Positions 1 through 5,405 of a DNA stretch of 8,597 nt are shown piece after piece (the stretch's first letter is position 1; each line of letters begins with the position of its first letter). The stretch is taken from the NCBI GenBank assembly GCA_039029935.1, contig JBCCFC010000562.1:1-8597 (forward strand), read 5' to 3'. A program made the translations under genes and the position numbers. The stretch comes from G039029935 sp039029935 (GTDB lineage: Bacteria; Chloroflexota; Anaerolineae; Caldilineales; Caldilineaceae). The notes under the pieces were generated by a model, which searched no databases, was not told the DNA's origin, and worked only from the letters and a program-made list of their open reading frames with translations.

Positions 1-70
1 CTAACAAAAAGCTTATGGTTCGCTTATACAATGATAACAGTGCGCATATGCTCCGCTAACACAAATCCGC

Positions 71-76
71 TATACT
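71..76 (+). promoter_or_regulatory. Candidate -10 box of the hsp20 gene
   Basis: TATACT matches the sigma-70 -10 consensus at five of six positions. No good -35 lies 16-18 bases upstream, so the assignment rests on the -10 alone. Transcription would begin near 83 and leave an AT-rich leader of about 77 bases before the ATG at 160. A second -10-like string, TACAAT, lies at 27-32. I found no CIRCE element (inverted TTAGCACTC) and no recognisable heat-shock sigma promoter. Confidence 0.35.
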
Positions 77-120
77 GTAATCAACCACAATCATAAAGAA
101 TAAAACGACTTTATAGAAAA

Positions 121-162
121 ATAAATTATCAATATAAAAATATTAAGGAGTGATAAATTATG
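121..162 (+). promoter_or_regulatory. AU-rich hairpin around the hsp20 ribosome binding site (possible RNA thermometer)
   Basis: ATAAATTAT occurs at 121-129 and again at 153-161, and it is almost its own reverse complement. The two copies can therefore pair: 121-124 with 158-161, and 126-131 with 151-156, with one A-A mismatch. This buries the first two bases of the start codon. Inside, AATAT (131-135) can pair with ATATT (140-144) around an AAAA loop. The Shine-Dalgarno AAGGAG (145-150, nine bases before the ATG) sits between the helices. Nearly all pairs are A-U, so the fold is weak. RNA thermometers are known upstream of many bacterial small heat shock genes; calling this one is inference. 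Confidence 0.3.
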
Positions 163-645
163 GCAACTGTTCGATATAACAACTTAGTCGATTTGGCAAA
201 CTTGGTGAACCAAGTAGCATTCAATCAAACAGCATACCAATCAAAGTATGATTATGCTCGTAATGGTGGCAGCGCAAAGGAGCCGAGTACAGAGGGTGAA
301 ACATCCAAACCACGCATTAACACGGCTAGATTACCGTTAGATGTACAGGAAACGAATGAGTCGTTGGTATTGACAGCGTATCTGCCCGGTGTGCCTGCGG
401 ATGCAGTGGAGATCACGGTTGAAGGCGAGGAGCTACGCATTCGTGGTGAGTTCCCCAGCATTCCAGAGGAGACTAAATTCCTCAAGCGTGAGCTTTTCCA
501 CGGTGCATTTGAGCGTAATTTGCAGATCAACGTGCCGATTGATGTCGAGTCGATTGAGGCGGTTTCTGAGAACGGCATTTTAACGTTGAGTCTGCCAAAG
601 GCCGAGGTTGTCAAGCCAAAGCAGATTGCAATTCTGGCAAAGTAA
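160..645 (+). CDS. Small heat shock protein, Hsp20/alpha-crystallin family
   Basis: This is an ATP-independent cytoplasmic holdase chaperone that binds unfolding proteins and keeps them refoldable by the DnaK and ClpB systems. The 161-residue length is typical. Residues 1-55 form a polar, low-complexity N-terminal arm. The alpha-crystallin domain spans about 57-148 and includes LTAYLPGV near 71-78 and the family signature ENGILTLSLPK at 137-147. An I-x-I motif (IAI, 156-158), which docks onto neighbouring dimers during oligomer assembly, is present at the C-terminus. The start is fixed by AAGGAG at 145-150. The gene is monocistronic, with a strong terminator at 703-741. Family assignment is secure; which stress induces it cannot be read from the sequence beyond the possible thermometer leader. 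Confidence 0.96.
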   Translation: MATVRYNNLVDLANLVNQVAFNQTAYQSKYDYARNGGSAKEPSTEGETSKPRINTARLPLDVQETNESLVLTAYLPGVPADAVEITVEGEELRIRGEFPSIPEETKFLKRELFHGAFERNLQINVPIDVESIEAVSENGILTLSLPKAEVVKPKQIAILAK

Positions 646-702
646 GCATCGCGTGATGAATGTCTAAGTTAATTTCTAATCGTTTAAGTGATAGATAAGT
701 GT

Positions 703-741
703 AAAAGAGCGTAGTCGTTGAGGCTACGCTCTTTTATTTTT
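703..741 (+). terminator. Intrinsic terminator after hsp20
   Basis: A perfect 12-base stem (703-714 with 724-735, arms AAAAGAGCGTAG and CTACGCTCTTTT) closes a nine-base loop. The T-rich right arm runs into ATTTTT at 736-741. This is a textbook rho-independent terminator 58 bases beyond the hsp20 stop. It separates hsp20 from the next transcription unit. Confidence 0.92.
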
Positions 742-791
742 CCCAAATTGCGACCCATAAACATAAAGGGACATAGAGGCAGAGGTACAAA

Positions 792-831
792 AGCCGATAG
801 GTGAGTTTCTCTCAGTATGCTATAATCGGCT
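792..831 (+). promoter_or_regulatory. Extended -10 promoter with overlapping inverted repeat, upstream of the paralogue pair
   Basis: TGCTATAAT at 818-826 is a perfect extended -10 (TGnTATAAT). No convincing -35 is present, which extended -10 promoters can tolerate. The start point would be near 833, giving a leader of about 73 bases before the ATG at 906. A seven-base inverted repeat, AGCCGAT (792-798) and ATCGGCT (825-831), brackets the promoter, and its right arm overlaps the last two bases of the -10. It could be a repressor operator or chance. The promoter call is solid; the operator call is inference. Confidence 0.6.
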
Positions 832-905
832 AAAGAGATGTTACTGCTGTGCAATTGGTCTAATAGAAAAATTCTTATGTAAATAAAAATGAGGATTCAA
901 ACGAG

Positions 906-1565
906 ATGGAAACATACACATTCGGTGACTGTACTGTCATCAAATTAGAAGAATTGTTTGGTCTGCGGAGAACTTTGTCAAGTCACGTGTTGGATCAGTG
1001 GTTACAGACGCCTATCGAGTTGTCTGAATTTGAAAAAACGATGCTGCAACATCTTCGGCAAAATCTGACACAAAATGCCGAAGCCTGGAACGAACAAGAA
1101 CTCACTCTTAGTGTCATTGGTCCTCTCTTCAGCTTTGTACAATTCAGCTTGCTCTACCGCTTCAATTTCTTTTCCCAACGGACCGTTGGCGCAACCATAA
1201 CGGGACTTCATGGCGATATCAAACTAAGTGGCGAGCCGGATGGCATGGTTGCGACAGGCTACTGGCGACCAGAAACACCCATGTTTGCCTTTAGTGAATA
1301 TAAACGCCTCCAGAACCCCAGCGGTGATCCCGCAGGTCAAAGTCTTGCAGCAATGTTGGTGGGGCAGAGCCTAAACAAGAATCCTCAGCCAATTTATGGT
1401 TGTTATGTTATAGGCGATGCTTGGCGCTTTCTGGTGCTGGAAGGCCGCGAATATGTGATTAGCCAGCCCTACTCAGCCATTCGGGATGACATCTTTGATA
1501 TTTTTCGTATCCTGAAGGCGTTAAAATTGATTATTATGGAGTTGACTGCGGACGACTTGGTTTAG
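906..1565 (+). CDS. Uncharacterised protein, PD-(D/E)XK nuclease-like (paralogue 1)
   Basis: I recognise this as a member of a widespread but functionally undefined family of roughly 200-220 residues; no gene name applies. The 219-residue protein has no signal peptide or membrane segment. Its core reads WNEQEL (61-66), IGPLF (71-75), KLSGEPDGMVA (106-116), FAFSEYK (127-133), SGDPAGQ (139-145) and IYGCYVIG (163-170). D112 followed 19-21 residues later by E131-x-K133, each ending a predicted beta strand, matches the D...ExK active-site layout of the PD-(D/E)XK fold. Nuclease activity is inferred from this pattern, not known. A GAGG at 891-894, eleven bases upstream, supports the start. It is followed 77 bases later by a diverged paralogue in the same direction, probably on the same transcript. 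Confidence 0.75.
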   Translation: METYTFGDCTVIKLEELFGLRRTLSSHVLDQWLQTPIELSEFEKTMLQHLRQNLTQNAEAWNEQELTLSVIGPLFSFVQFSLLYRFNFFSQRTVGATITGLHGDIKLSGEPDGMVATGYWRPETPMFAFSEYKRLQNPSGDPAGQSLAAMLVGQSLNKNPQPIYGCYVIGDAWRFLVLEGREYVISQPYSAIRDDIFDIFRILKALKLIIMELTADDLV

Positions 1566-1626
1566 CTGAGAATGTCGCGCTGATAATCATTCGGATTTGT
1601 ATACTGGAAAACTTGAATTATGCACT

Positions 1627-1632
1627 GGAAGG
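1627..1632 (+). promoter_or_regulatory. Ribosome binding site deciding the start of paralogue 2
   Basis: GGAAGG lies ten bases before the ATG at 1643. The same reading frame is open back to a TTG at 1613, which has only a weak upstream purine run. Aligning the two paralogues also ends at the ATG, because TIIEVEKEF in the second matches TVIKLEELF in the first near the N-terminus. I therefore prefer 1643. Confidence 0.55.
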
Positions 1633-1642
1633 TATTAAAGGT

Positions 1643-2293
1643 ATGAAACCATTTTCTAAGTGGACTATCATCGAAGTTGAAAAAGAATTTCAAGTCAAAT
1701 TACAGCGAAAAAGTAATCTGTTAGACGATTGGATCAGCCCTACAGATGATTGCATTCAAGAGCTAACAGCACCTCTTAAAAGTTTACAATCCCGTTTGAT
1801 TGAGGATGTGTATGATTGGAATGAGGCAGAGCTAAAGATCAAATTTATTGGGCCGCTATTGGACCTGATTGACTTTGATAGCACTACTTATAAATCTTTT
1901 TTTGAGCGTCATCTTTCTGTTCCTTACAAAGATAAAAAGCTCTCTGGAGACGTAGACCTTATTGTAGCGGCAGGCAGACGTGCACCAGAGCAGCCTTATT
2001 TCTTTCTCCATGAACATAAAAAAGATTCGGATTCGTCTGGAGATCCATTAGGGCAACTGATGATCACGATGTTGGCGGCTCAGTTATTGAACCAGATCGA
2101 CCATCCGATTTATGGTTCATATGTCATCGGTCGTCTTTGGTACTTTGTGGTCTTAGACAGGAATGAGTACGCAGTCAGCCTGGCTTATGATGCTACCCTA
2201 GATAGACTCAGTGATATTTTCCGTATCTTGAAAAAGACCAGAGCAATTATTGATGAGTTGTCTTCGCTGCATCATACAGTGGAATCGGCTTGA
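1643..2293 (+). CDS. Uncharacterised protein, PD-(D/E)XK nuclease-like (paralogue 2)
   Basis: This is a second copy of the same family, 216 residues from the preferred ATG (226 from the alternative TTG at 1613). Shared landmarks occur in the same order: DWNEAEL (58-64), KFIGPLLDL (67-75), KLSGDVDLIVA (99-109), YFFLHEHKK (119-127), SGDPLGQL (132-139), IYGSYVIG (156-163) and DIFRILKK (191-198). The putative metal-binding set is D105 with E124-x-K126, equivalent to D112, E131 and K133 in the upstream copy. Over the stretch beginning IYG the two proteins agree at 16 of 29 positions, so the duplication is old and both copies have been kept. This copy lacks the four-residue insertion seen before KLSG in copy 1. 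Function is unknown and a nuclease role is inferred only. Confidence 0.72.
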   Translation: MKPFSKWTIIEVEKEFQVKLQRKSNLLDDWISPTDDCIQELTAPLKSLQSRLIEDVYDWNEAELKIKFIGPLLDLIDFDSTTYKSFFERHLSVPYKDKKLSGDVDLIVAAGRRAPEQPYFFLHEHKKDSDSSGDPLGQLMITMLAAQLLNQIDHPIYGSYVIGRLWYFVVLDRNEYAVSLAYDATLDRLSDIFRILKKTRAIIDELSSLHHTVESA

Positions 2294-2298
2294 AATAC

Positions 2299-2332
2299 TC
2301 ATGAAGACGCCTCCCGCCAGTCAGCTTCATGA
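2299..2332 (+). other. Inverted repeat between convergent genes
   Basis: TCATGAAG at 2299-2306 and CTTCATGA at 2325-2332 form a perfect eight-base stem with an 18-base loop, directly after the stop of paralogue 2. There is no T-run on the plus strand after it, so it is not a canonical intrinsic terminator. It may still act as a transcript 3' end or a rho-assisted stop. The rest of the gap to 2426 shows nothing recognisable. Confidence 0.35.
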
Positions 2333-2426
2333 AACCTTCTCGCCACAGGCTCTACAAGCTATGACATAATATGGGAAAATTTTCGTCATTTCTTCTTTGC
2401 TGCGTACTCGCTTTCTTGTTCCACTG

Positions 2427-3404
2427 CTAGGTTAGGTAGTTATATTTCTGAAACCACGCAATTGTGTCATGTACTGTCTCTCGAACGGGACGTGGCTGAA
2501 AATCAAGCTCACGCTGGGCCTTGCTTGTATCTACGGTCAGTTGCGAATTGACTGTCCGCAATGAGTGATGTGTAAAAGAGAGCCTTGTGTTGTTAAAGCG
2601 ATTAAAAAATTGCGCAAAAGGAACCCCCAGATGCAATAGCGACATCGGCATGGATGCGTATCCACTACGCTTACCGCCTATCTCGTTACAAACCTGTGCG
2701 ATTTCCATCATGGTGAGATACTCTGAACTGAGTAGATAATTTTCACCGACACCGCCTTTGGTGATGGCAGCGATAATCATATCGGCCACATCACGGACAT
2801 CCACCCAAGAGAAGCCCCCGTTGGGAACCAGTGGAACCTTTCCCTGATACATCTGCATTAACAATCGCCCTGCCAATGAGGGCGCATAGTCATAGGGTCC
2901 AATGATGCCCATTGGATTGAGCATGGTGGCATTCAGCCCCTGTGCAACGATCTCTTGCAGGGCAACTTCACCAGCAGCTTTTGAGCGCGCATAGGCCGAA
3001 TCGGACTCATCAGCACGGGCATCATCCTCACGCAGTGGTCGCCCCAATCGCCACATTTTATACACTTCGACCGAACTAACATGGACCATGCGTTGGATAC
3101 CACAGTCCAGTGCAGCCTGTGCGGCGTTGCGCACCCCATCGGTATTCACCGCCTTGAGGAGCGCAGAATCCCGATCATCCACGGAGATGAAGGCAGCCAG
3201 ATGAAGTAGTACATCCTGATTGACAAATGCTGTACGCAAACTGTGAATATCACGCACATCGCCTGTCACCTCTTCGATGTCAAGCGTATCCAGATGGGGC
3301 GCTGGTTCAAAGTTTACAACACGGACTTGATGCCCCACTTCTAACAATTTATGCACAAGACACGTACCAACATGTCCACTTGCCCCTGTAACAACAACGT
3401 TCAA
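2427..3404 (-). CDS. NAD(P)-dependent epimerase/dehydratase, extended SDR family
   Basis: This is a soluble Rossmann-fold oxidoreductase of 325 residues, a normal length for extended SDRs. The nucleotide-binding motif TGASGHVG (6-13) has the extended-SDR GxxGxxG spacing. GDVRD (48-52) is the usual adenine-contacting region. VSSVEVY (109-115) carries the active-site serine, and Y138-ARS-K142 is the catalytic YxxxK. NPMGIIGP (163-170) and WVDVRDVA (200-207) are typical of the 3-beta-HSD/dihydroflavonol reductase/sugar epimerase branch. The substrate cannot be read; a nucleotide sugar, steroid-like or small alcohol substrate is possible. It starts at TTG: AAAGGA ends eight bases upstream, and the only nearby ATG is out of frame and runs into a stop. 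It is convergent with the paralogue pair and divergent from the exporter at 3500. Confidence 0.88.
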   Translation of the reverse strand: MNVVVTGASGHVGTCLVHKLLEVGHQVRVVNFEPAPHLDTLDIEEVTGDVRDIHSLRTAFVNQDVLLHLAAFISVDDRDSALLKAVNTDGVRNAAQAALDCGIQRMVHVSSVEVYKMWRLGRPLREDDARADESDSAYARSKAAGEVALQEIVAQGLNATMLNPMGIIGPYDYAPSLAGRLLMQMYQGKVPLVPNGGFSWVDVRDVADMIIAAITKGGVGENYLLSSEYLTMMEIAQVCNEIGGKRSGYASMPMSLLHLGVPFAQFFNRFNNTRLSFTHHSLRTVNSQLTVDTSKAQRELDFQPRPVRETVHDTIAWFQKYNYLT

Positions 3405-3412
3405 AATACCAT

Positions 3413-3418
3413 TCCTTT
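3413..3418 (-). promoter_or_regulatory. Ribosome binding site supporting a TTG start for the SDR gene
   Basis: On the minus strand AAAGGA lies eight bases before the TTG at 3404-3402. This is ideal spacing and makes the unusual start codon credible. The glycine-rich nucleotide-binding motif begins only six residues later, so no downstream start is possible. Confidence 0.7.
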
Positions 3419-3443
3419 CAATGACTAACTTTTAATTACCAAC

Positions 3444-3483
3444 TTCAACTTTTCACTTTTCACTCTTCACTCTTCACTCTTCT
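3444..3483 (+). repeat. Degenerate heptamer tandem repeat (YTTCACT)
   Basis: Successive seven-base units read TTCAACT (3444-3450), TTTCACT (3451-3457), TTTCACT (3458-3464), CTTCACT (3465-3471) and CTTCACT (3472-3478), then a partial CTTCT. The array lies between two divergent genes and supplies the only -35-like string for the exporter promoter. It resembles the short tandemly repeated heptamers common between genes in some cyanobacteria and other bacteria. Confidence 0.8.
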
Positions 3484-3493
3484 ATGTTATAAT
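3466..3493 (+). promoter_or_regulatory. Promoter of the DMT exporter gene, apparently leaderless
   Basis: TATAAT at 3488-3493 is a perfect -10 ending six bases before the ATG at 3500. The expected start point, about seven bases past the -10, is at or next to the A of the ATG, and no Shine-Dalgarno fits between them. The mRNA is therefore probably leaderless. The -35 would be TTCACT (3466-3471, four of six to TTGACA, 16-base spacer), one unit of the heptamer array. Confidence 0.65.
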
Positions 3494-3499
3494 GAGTCC

Positions 3500-4501
3500 A
3501 TGACTCAACATGATATCAGCACAGAACCTGTGTCATCTCATCAAAGAAGACCATTTTCGGCAGGCTCACTCTTTGCTCGCTCAACCAATCTACAAGGAAT
3601 CTTTTTCCTCGTCTTGGGGATGGCAATCATGTCTCTACAAAACATCGCAGTCCGCTTTTTGGACGATGGATACGCACTGCTGGAAATTGTCATCATCCGC
3701 AGTCTTGTCGCAATTCCGTGTATCCTTGTCCTCTTTCGCTATGAAGGCCGTACAGGGCTGCCCACCACCAATCGGCTTGGGCTACAGATGTTTCGTGGCT
3801 TTTTGCTATTTGTGGCCTACACAACTTATTTTATGGGACTGGCAGCCATTCCATTGGCCGATGTCGCCGCTATCCGCTTCTCATCCCCCTTCTTTGTCCT
3901 TACCCTTTCCGTGCTCATATTGGGCGAATATGTGGATTGGCAACGATGGGCAGCCGTCATTGTTGGGTTTGTCGGCGTACTCTTTGTGGTCCGCCCCGGC
4001 ACATCCACCTTTGATATTGGGGCTATTTATATTTTAATCACATCACTGACGTATGCTGTCTCATCTATTGCGACACGCTGGCTAAAAACTACCGATAGCA
4101 GTGCAACAATGGCCTATTATTGTACGTTAACCTATCTGGGATCGGCCATTATCCTCAGCCCTATTTTGATTTTTATAGGGGAACCAAGCGATGCGCATCC
4201 TACCATTGGCTTTTTACTACGGTCATGGGCGATGCCCACTGTGATGGATTTGGGTGTGATGGTCGCATTGGGGCTGATCTGGGCAACGGGCATGTATTGT
4301 GTCGCGCGCGCCTACAGTTTAGCACCTGCATCTGTGGTGACGCCCTTTGAGTTTACAGTCGTCCCGATTAACATTTTCTGGGGCTATCTATTCTGGGCTG
4401 AAATTCCTGTTTCTATGACAATTTTTGGCATTGTGTTGACAATTATTAGTGGATTGTTTGTGTTATATCGGGATTCTGGAACCCAGAAAAAGACTGAATA
4501 G
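3500..4501 (+). CDS. DMT superfamily transporter with two EamA domains
   Basis: This is an integral inner-membrane carrier of the drug/metabolite transporter superfamily, which usually exports small metabolites or amino acids, or exchanges S-adenosylmethionine-type compounds. It has 333 residues with about ten hydrophobic segments in two homologous halves. EamA repeat 1 spans about 32-165 and includes RFSSPFFVLTLSVLILGE (126-143), ending in the characteristic LGE and VRPG (164-167). Repeat 2 spans about 174-323 and includes TPFEFTVVPINIFWGYLFW (281-299). Residues 1-30 are a polar cytoplasmic tail. The substrate cannot be told from sequence. No ribosome binding site precedes the ATG. An internal ATG at 3620 has a G-rich upstream but would cut into the first membrane helix. 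The gene stands alone, divergent from the SDR. Confidence 0.9.
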   Translation: MTQHDISTEPVSSHQRRPFSAGSLFARSTNLQGIFFLVLGMAIMSLQNIAVRFLDDGYALLEIVIIRSLVAIPCILVLFRYEGRTGLPTTNRLGLQMFRGFLLFVAYTTYFMGLAAIPLADVAAIRFSSPFFVLTLSVLILGEYVDWQRWAAVIVGFVGVLFVVRPGTSTFDIGAIYILITSLTYAVSSIATRWLKTTDSSATMAYYCTLTYLGSAIILSPILIFIGEPSDAHPTIGFLLRSWAMPTVMDLGVMVALGLIWATGMYCVARAYSLAPASVVTPFEFTVVPINIFWGYLFWAEIPVSMTIFGIVLTIISGLFVLYRDSGTQKKTE

Positions 4502-4503
4502 GC

Positions 4504-4608
4504 AATTCCAGAGTTATTTGTAATGGTCAGATAGATGTTAAACAATTGCGTAGGCACCCAGAGGGTTCCTACGCAAAGTGTTTGACCATTACAAATTCCA
4601 AAGTTATT
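4504..4608. repeat. Long imperfect palindrome flanked by 15-base direct repeats
   Basis: A perfect 14-base inverted repeat (4516-4529 and 4583-4596, arm ATTTGTAATGGTCA) encloses a second, nearly perfect hairpin. In that one, 4546-4559 pairs with 4563-4576 with one mismatch around an AGA loop. A further AAACA/TGTTT pairing lies at 4540-4544 and 4579-4583, leaving a left-side bulge. The whole 81-base unit can therefore fold on either strand. AATTCCAGAGTTATT (4504-4518) and AATTCCAAAGTTATT (4594-4608) are direct repeats differing at one base, overlapping the outer arms by three bases. It starts two bases after the exporter stop. It may be a terminator or a small mobile repeat of REP/MITE type; no T-tract follows. 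Confidence 0.75.
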
Positions 4609-4622
4609 GGGTATTGGTAAGG

Positions 4623-4654
4623 TTGACAATTCAAAGAATTTCATGCCATATAAA
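4623..4654 (+). promoter_or_regulatory. Weak promoter candidate for the methyltransferase
   Basis: TTGACA at 4623-4628 is a perfect -35 hexamer, and TATAAA at 4649-4654 matches -10 at five of six positions. The 20-base spacer is longer than usual; closer -10 options (CATATA, 18-base spacer) are poorer. A start near 4661 would leave about 45 bases of leader before the ATG at 4706. Confidence 0.3.
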
Positions 4655-4695
4655 AACCTAAATATTTTATTCGATGAATGACCTAAACAAAAAAT

Positions 4696-4702
4696 GGAGG
4701 GG
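4696..4702 (+). promoter_or_regulatory. Ribosome binding site deciding the methyltransferase start
   Basis: GGAGG (4696-4700, within GGAGGGG) lies five bases before the ATG at 4706. The frame is also open from an ATG at 4694, but that codon overlaps this Shine-Dalgarno and has none of its own. The first four residues of the longer reading should be dropped. Confidence 0.8.
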
Positions 4703-4705
4703 CAG

Positions 4706-5332
4706 ATGACACAATCGGAGCATGTAGCATCCATTATTACACAGTTGGCAAACAGTCATTGTGATCAGGAGGAGATCAAACGCGTTTACAAAGAGTGGTC
4801 ATCAACCTATGATCAGGATTTGGATGACTTTGGCTATGTCGCGCCACAAATAGGCGCGGAGATTTTCCACCAAGCCAACGGCAATGTTAGCGGACTGATT
4901 CTTGATGCAGGTTGTGGCACAGGGCTTACAGGCAAAGAGCTATCCCAGAGAGGGTATACCCAGCTACATGGGTGCGACTTTTCACCGGATATGCGGGCCG
5001 TCGCCAAACAGACGGGGGTATACAGCCAGCTTATGGAGGCCGATTTTACCAAGCCGTTGGCGGTTGCGGATGCTGTGTATGATGGCGTGTTGTGTATTGG
5101 CGTGTATTACTCGGAGATGAAACGCTATTTCTTGCCCGAATTAATCCGGATTGTCAAGCCCATGAGCGTGATTTGTATTAGCTGTCGGTTTCACTTTTTT
5201 GATGAGGACCTGCATCTACAGGCCAAACAGTTTGAAGAGGACGGGGTACTCACCATTGAATCAGTCACGAGACAGCCTTATATGAAGGGGCAAGGGGCTG
5301 ATGCTGCTTATATTGTGTTGAGGAAGTGCTAA
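4706..5332 (+). CDS. Class I SAM-dependent methyltransferase, METTL27-like
   Basis: This is a soluble Rossmann-fold enzyme that transfers a methyl group from S-adenosylmethionine to an unknown acceptor. The 208-residue protein starts with a helical cap (1-60) containing EWSSTYDQDLDDFGY (30-44), a WxxxYDxDL-x-GY pattern typical of the METTL27/WBSCR27 group. Motif I, ILDAGCGTG (65-73), binds the SAM methionine part; DFSPDM (91-96) is the acidic loop contacting the ribose. EADF (111-114), YDGVLCIG (125-132) and ELIRIVKP (145-152) complete the fold. After KP the usual GG is replaced by MS, which is a minor deviation. No neighbour suggests a substrate. It is convergent with the Lgt-like gene across a short repeat-filled gap. 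Family assignment is firm, subgroup less so. Confidence 0.88.
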   Translation: MTQSEHVASIITQLANSHCDQEEIKRVYKEWSSTYDQDLDDFGYVAPQIGAEIFHQANGNVSGLILDAGCGTGLTGKELSQRGYTQLHGCDFSPDMRAVAKQTGVYSQLMEADFTKPLAVADAVYDGVLCIGVYYSEMKRYFLPELIRIVKPMSVICISCRFHFFDEDLHLQAKQFEEDGVLTIESVTRQPYMKGQGADAAYIVLRKC

Positions 5333-5333
5333 T

Positions 5334-5370
5334 GTGTGAATTGTTGAATTTGTGAATTGTTAATTGTTAA
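5334..5370 (+). repeat. Degenerate short tandem repeat between convergent genes
   Basis: The stretch consists of seven- or eight-base units of the type TTGTGAA, TTGTTGAA and TTGTTAA placed end to end. It fills half of the 73-base gap between two convergent genes. Read on the appropriate strand it recalls the GTGAA-containing heptamers at 3444-3483, so the two may belong to one intergenic repeat class. No intrinsic terminator was found in this gap. Confidence 0.6.
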
Positions 5371-5405
5371 TATTGGGTGCGGGAAAATATCGAGTCATTC
5401 TGAGT

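Noticed and set aside
1..159. CIRCE or heat-shock sigma promoter upstream of hsp20
   Set aside because: I looked for the inverted TTAGCACTC element and found none. The eight-base palindrome GCATATGC at 44-51 is too short to interpret.
252..614. Open frame of 120 codons on the minus strand
   Set aside because: It lies wholly antisense to the hsp20 gene, has no ribosome binding site and no recognisable protein motif.
3510..4037. Open frame of 175 codons on the plus strand
   Set aside because: It overlaps the exporter gene in another frame. The exporter frame has clear EamA motifs and this one has none.
4384..4734. Open frame of 116 codons on the minus strand across the palindrome
   Set aside because: It runs antisense through the end of the exporter, the structured repeat and the methyltransferase leader. 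It has no motif and no Shine-Dalgarno.
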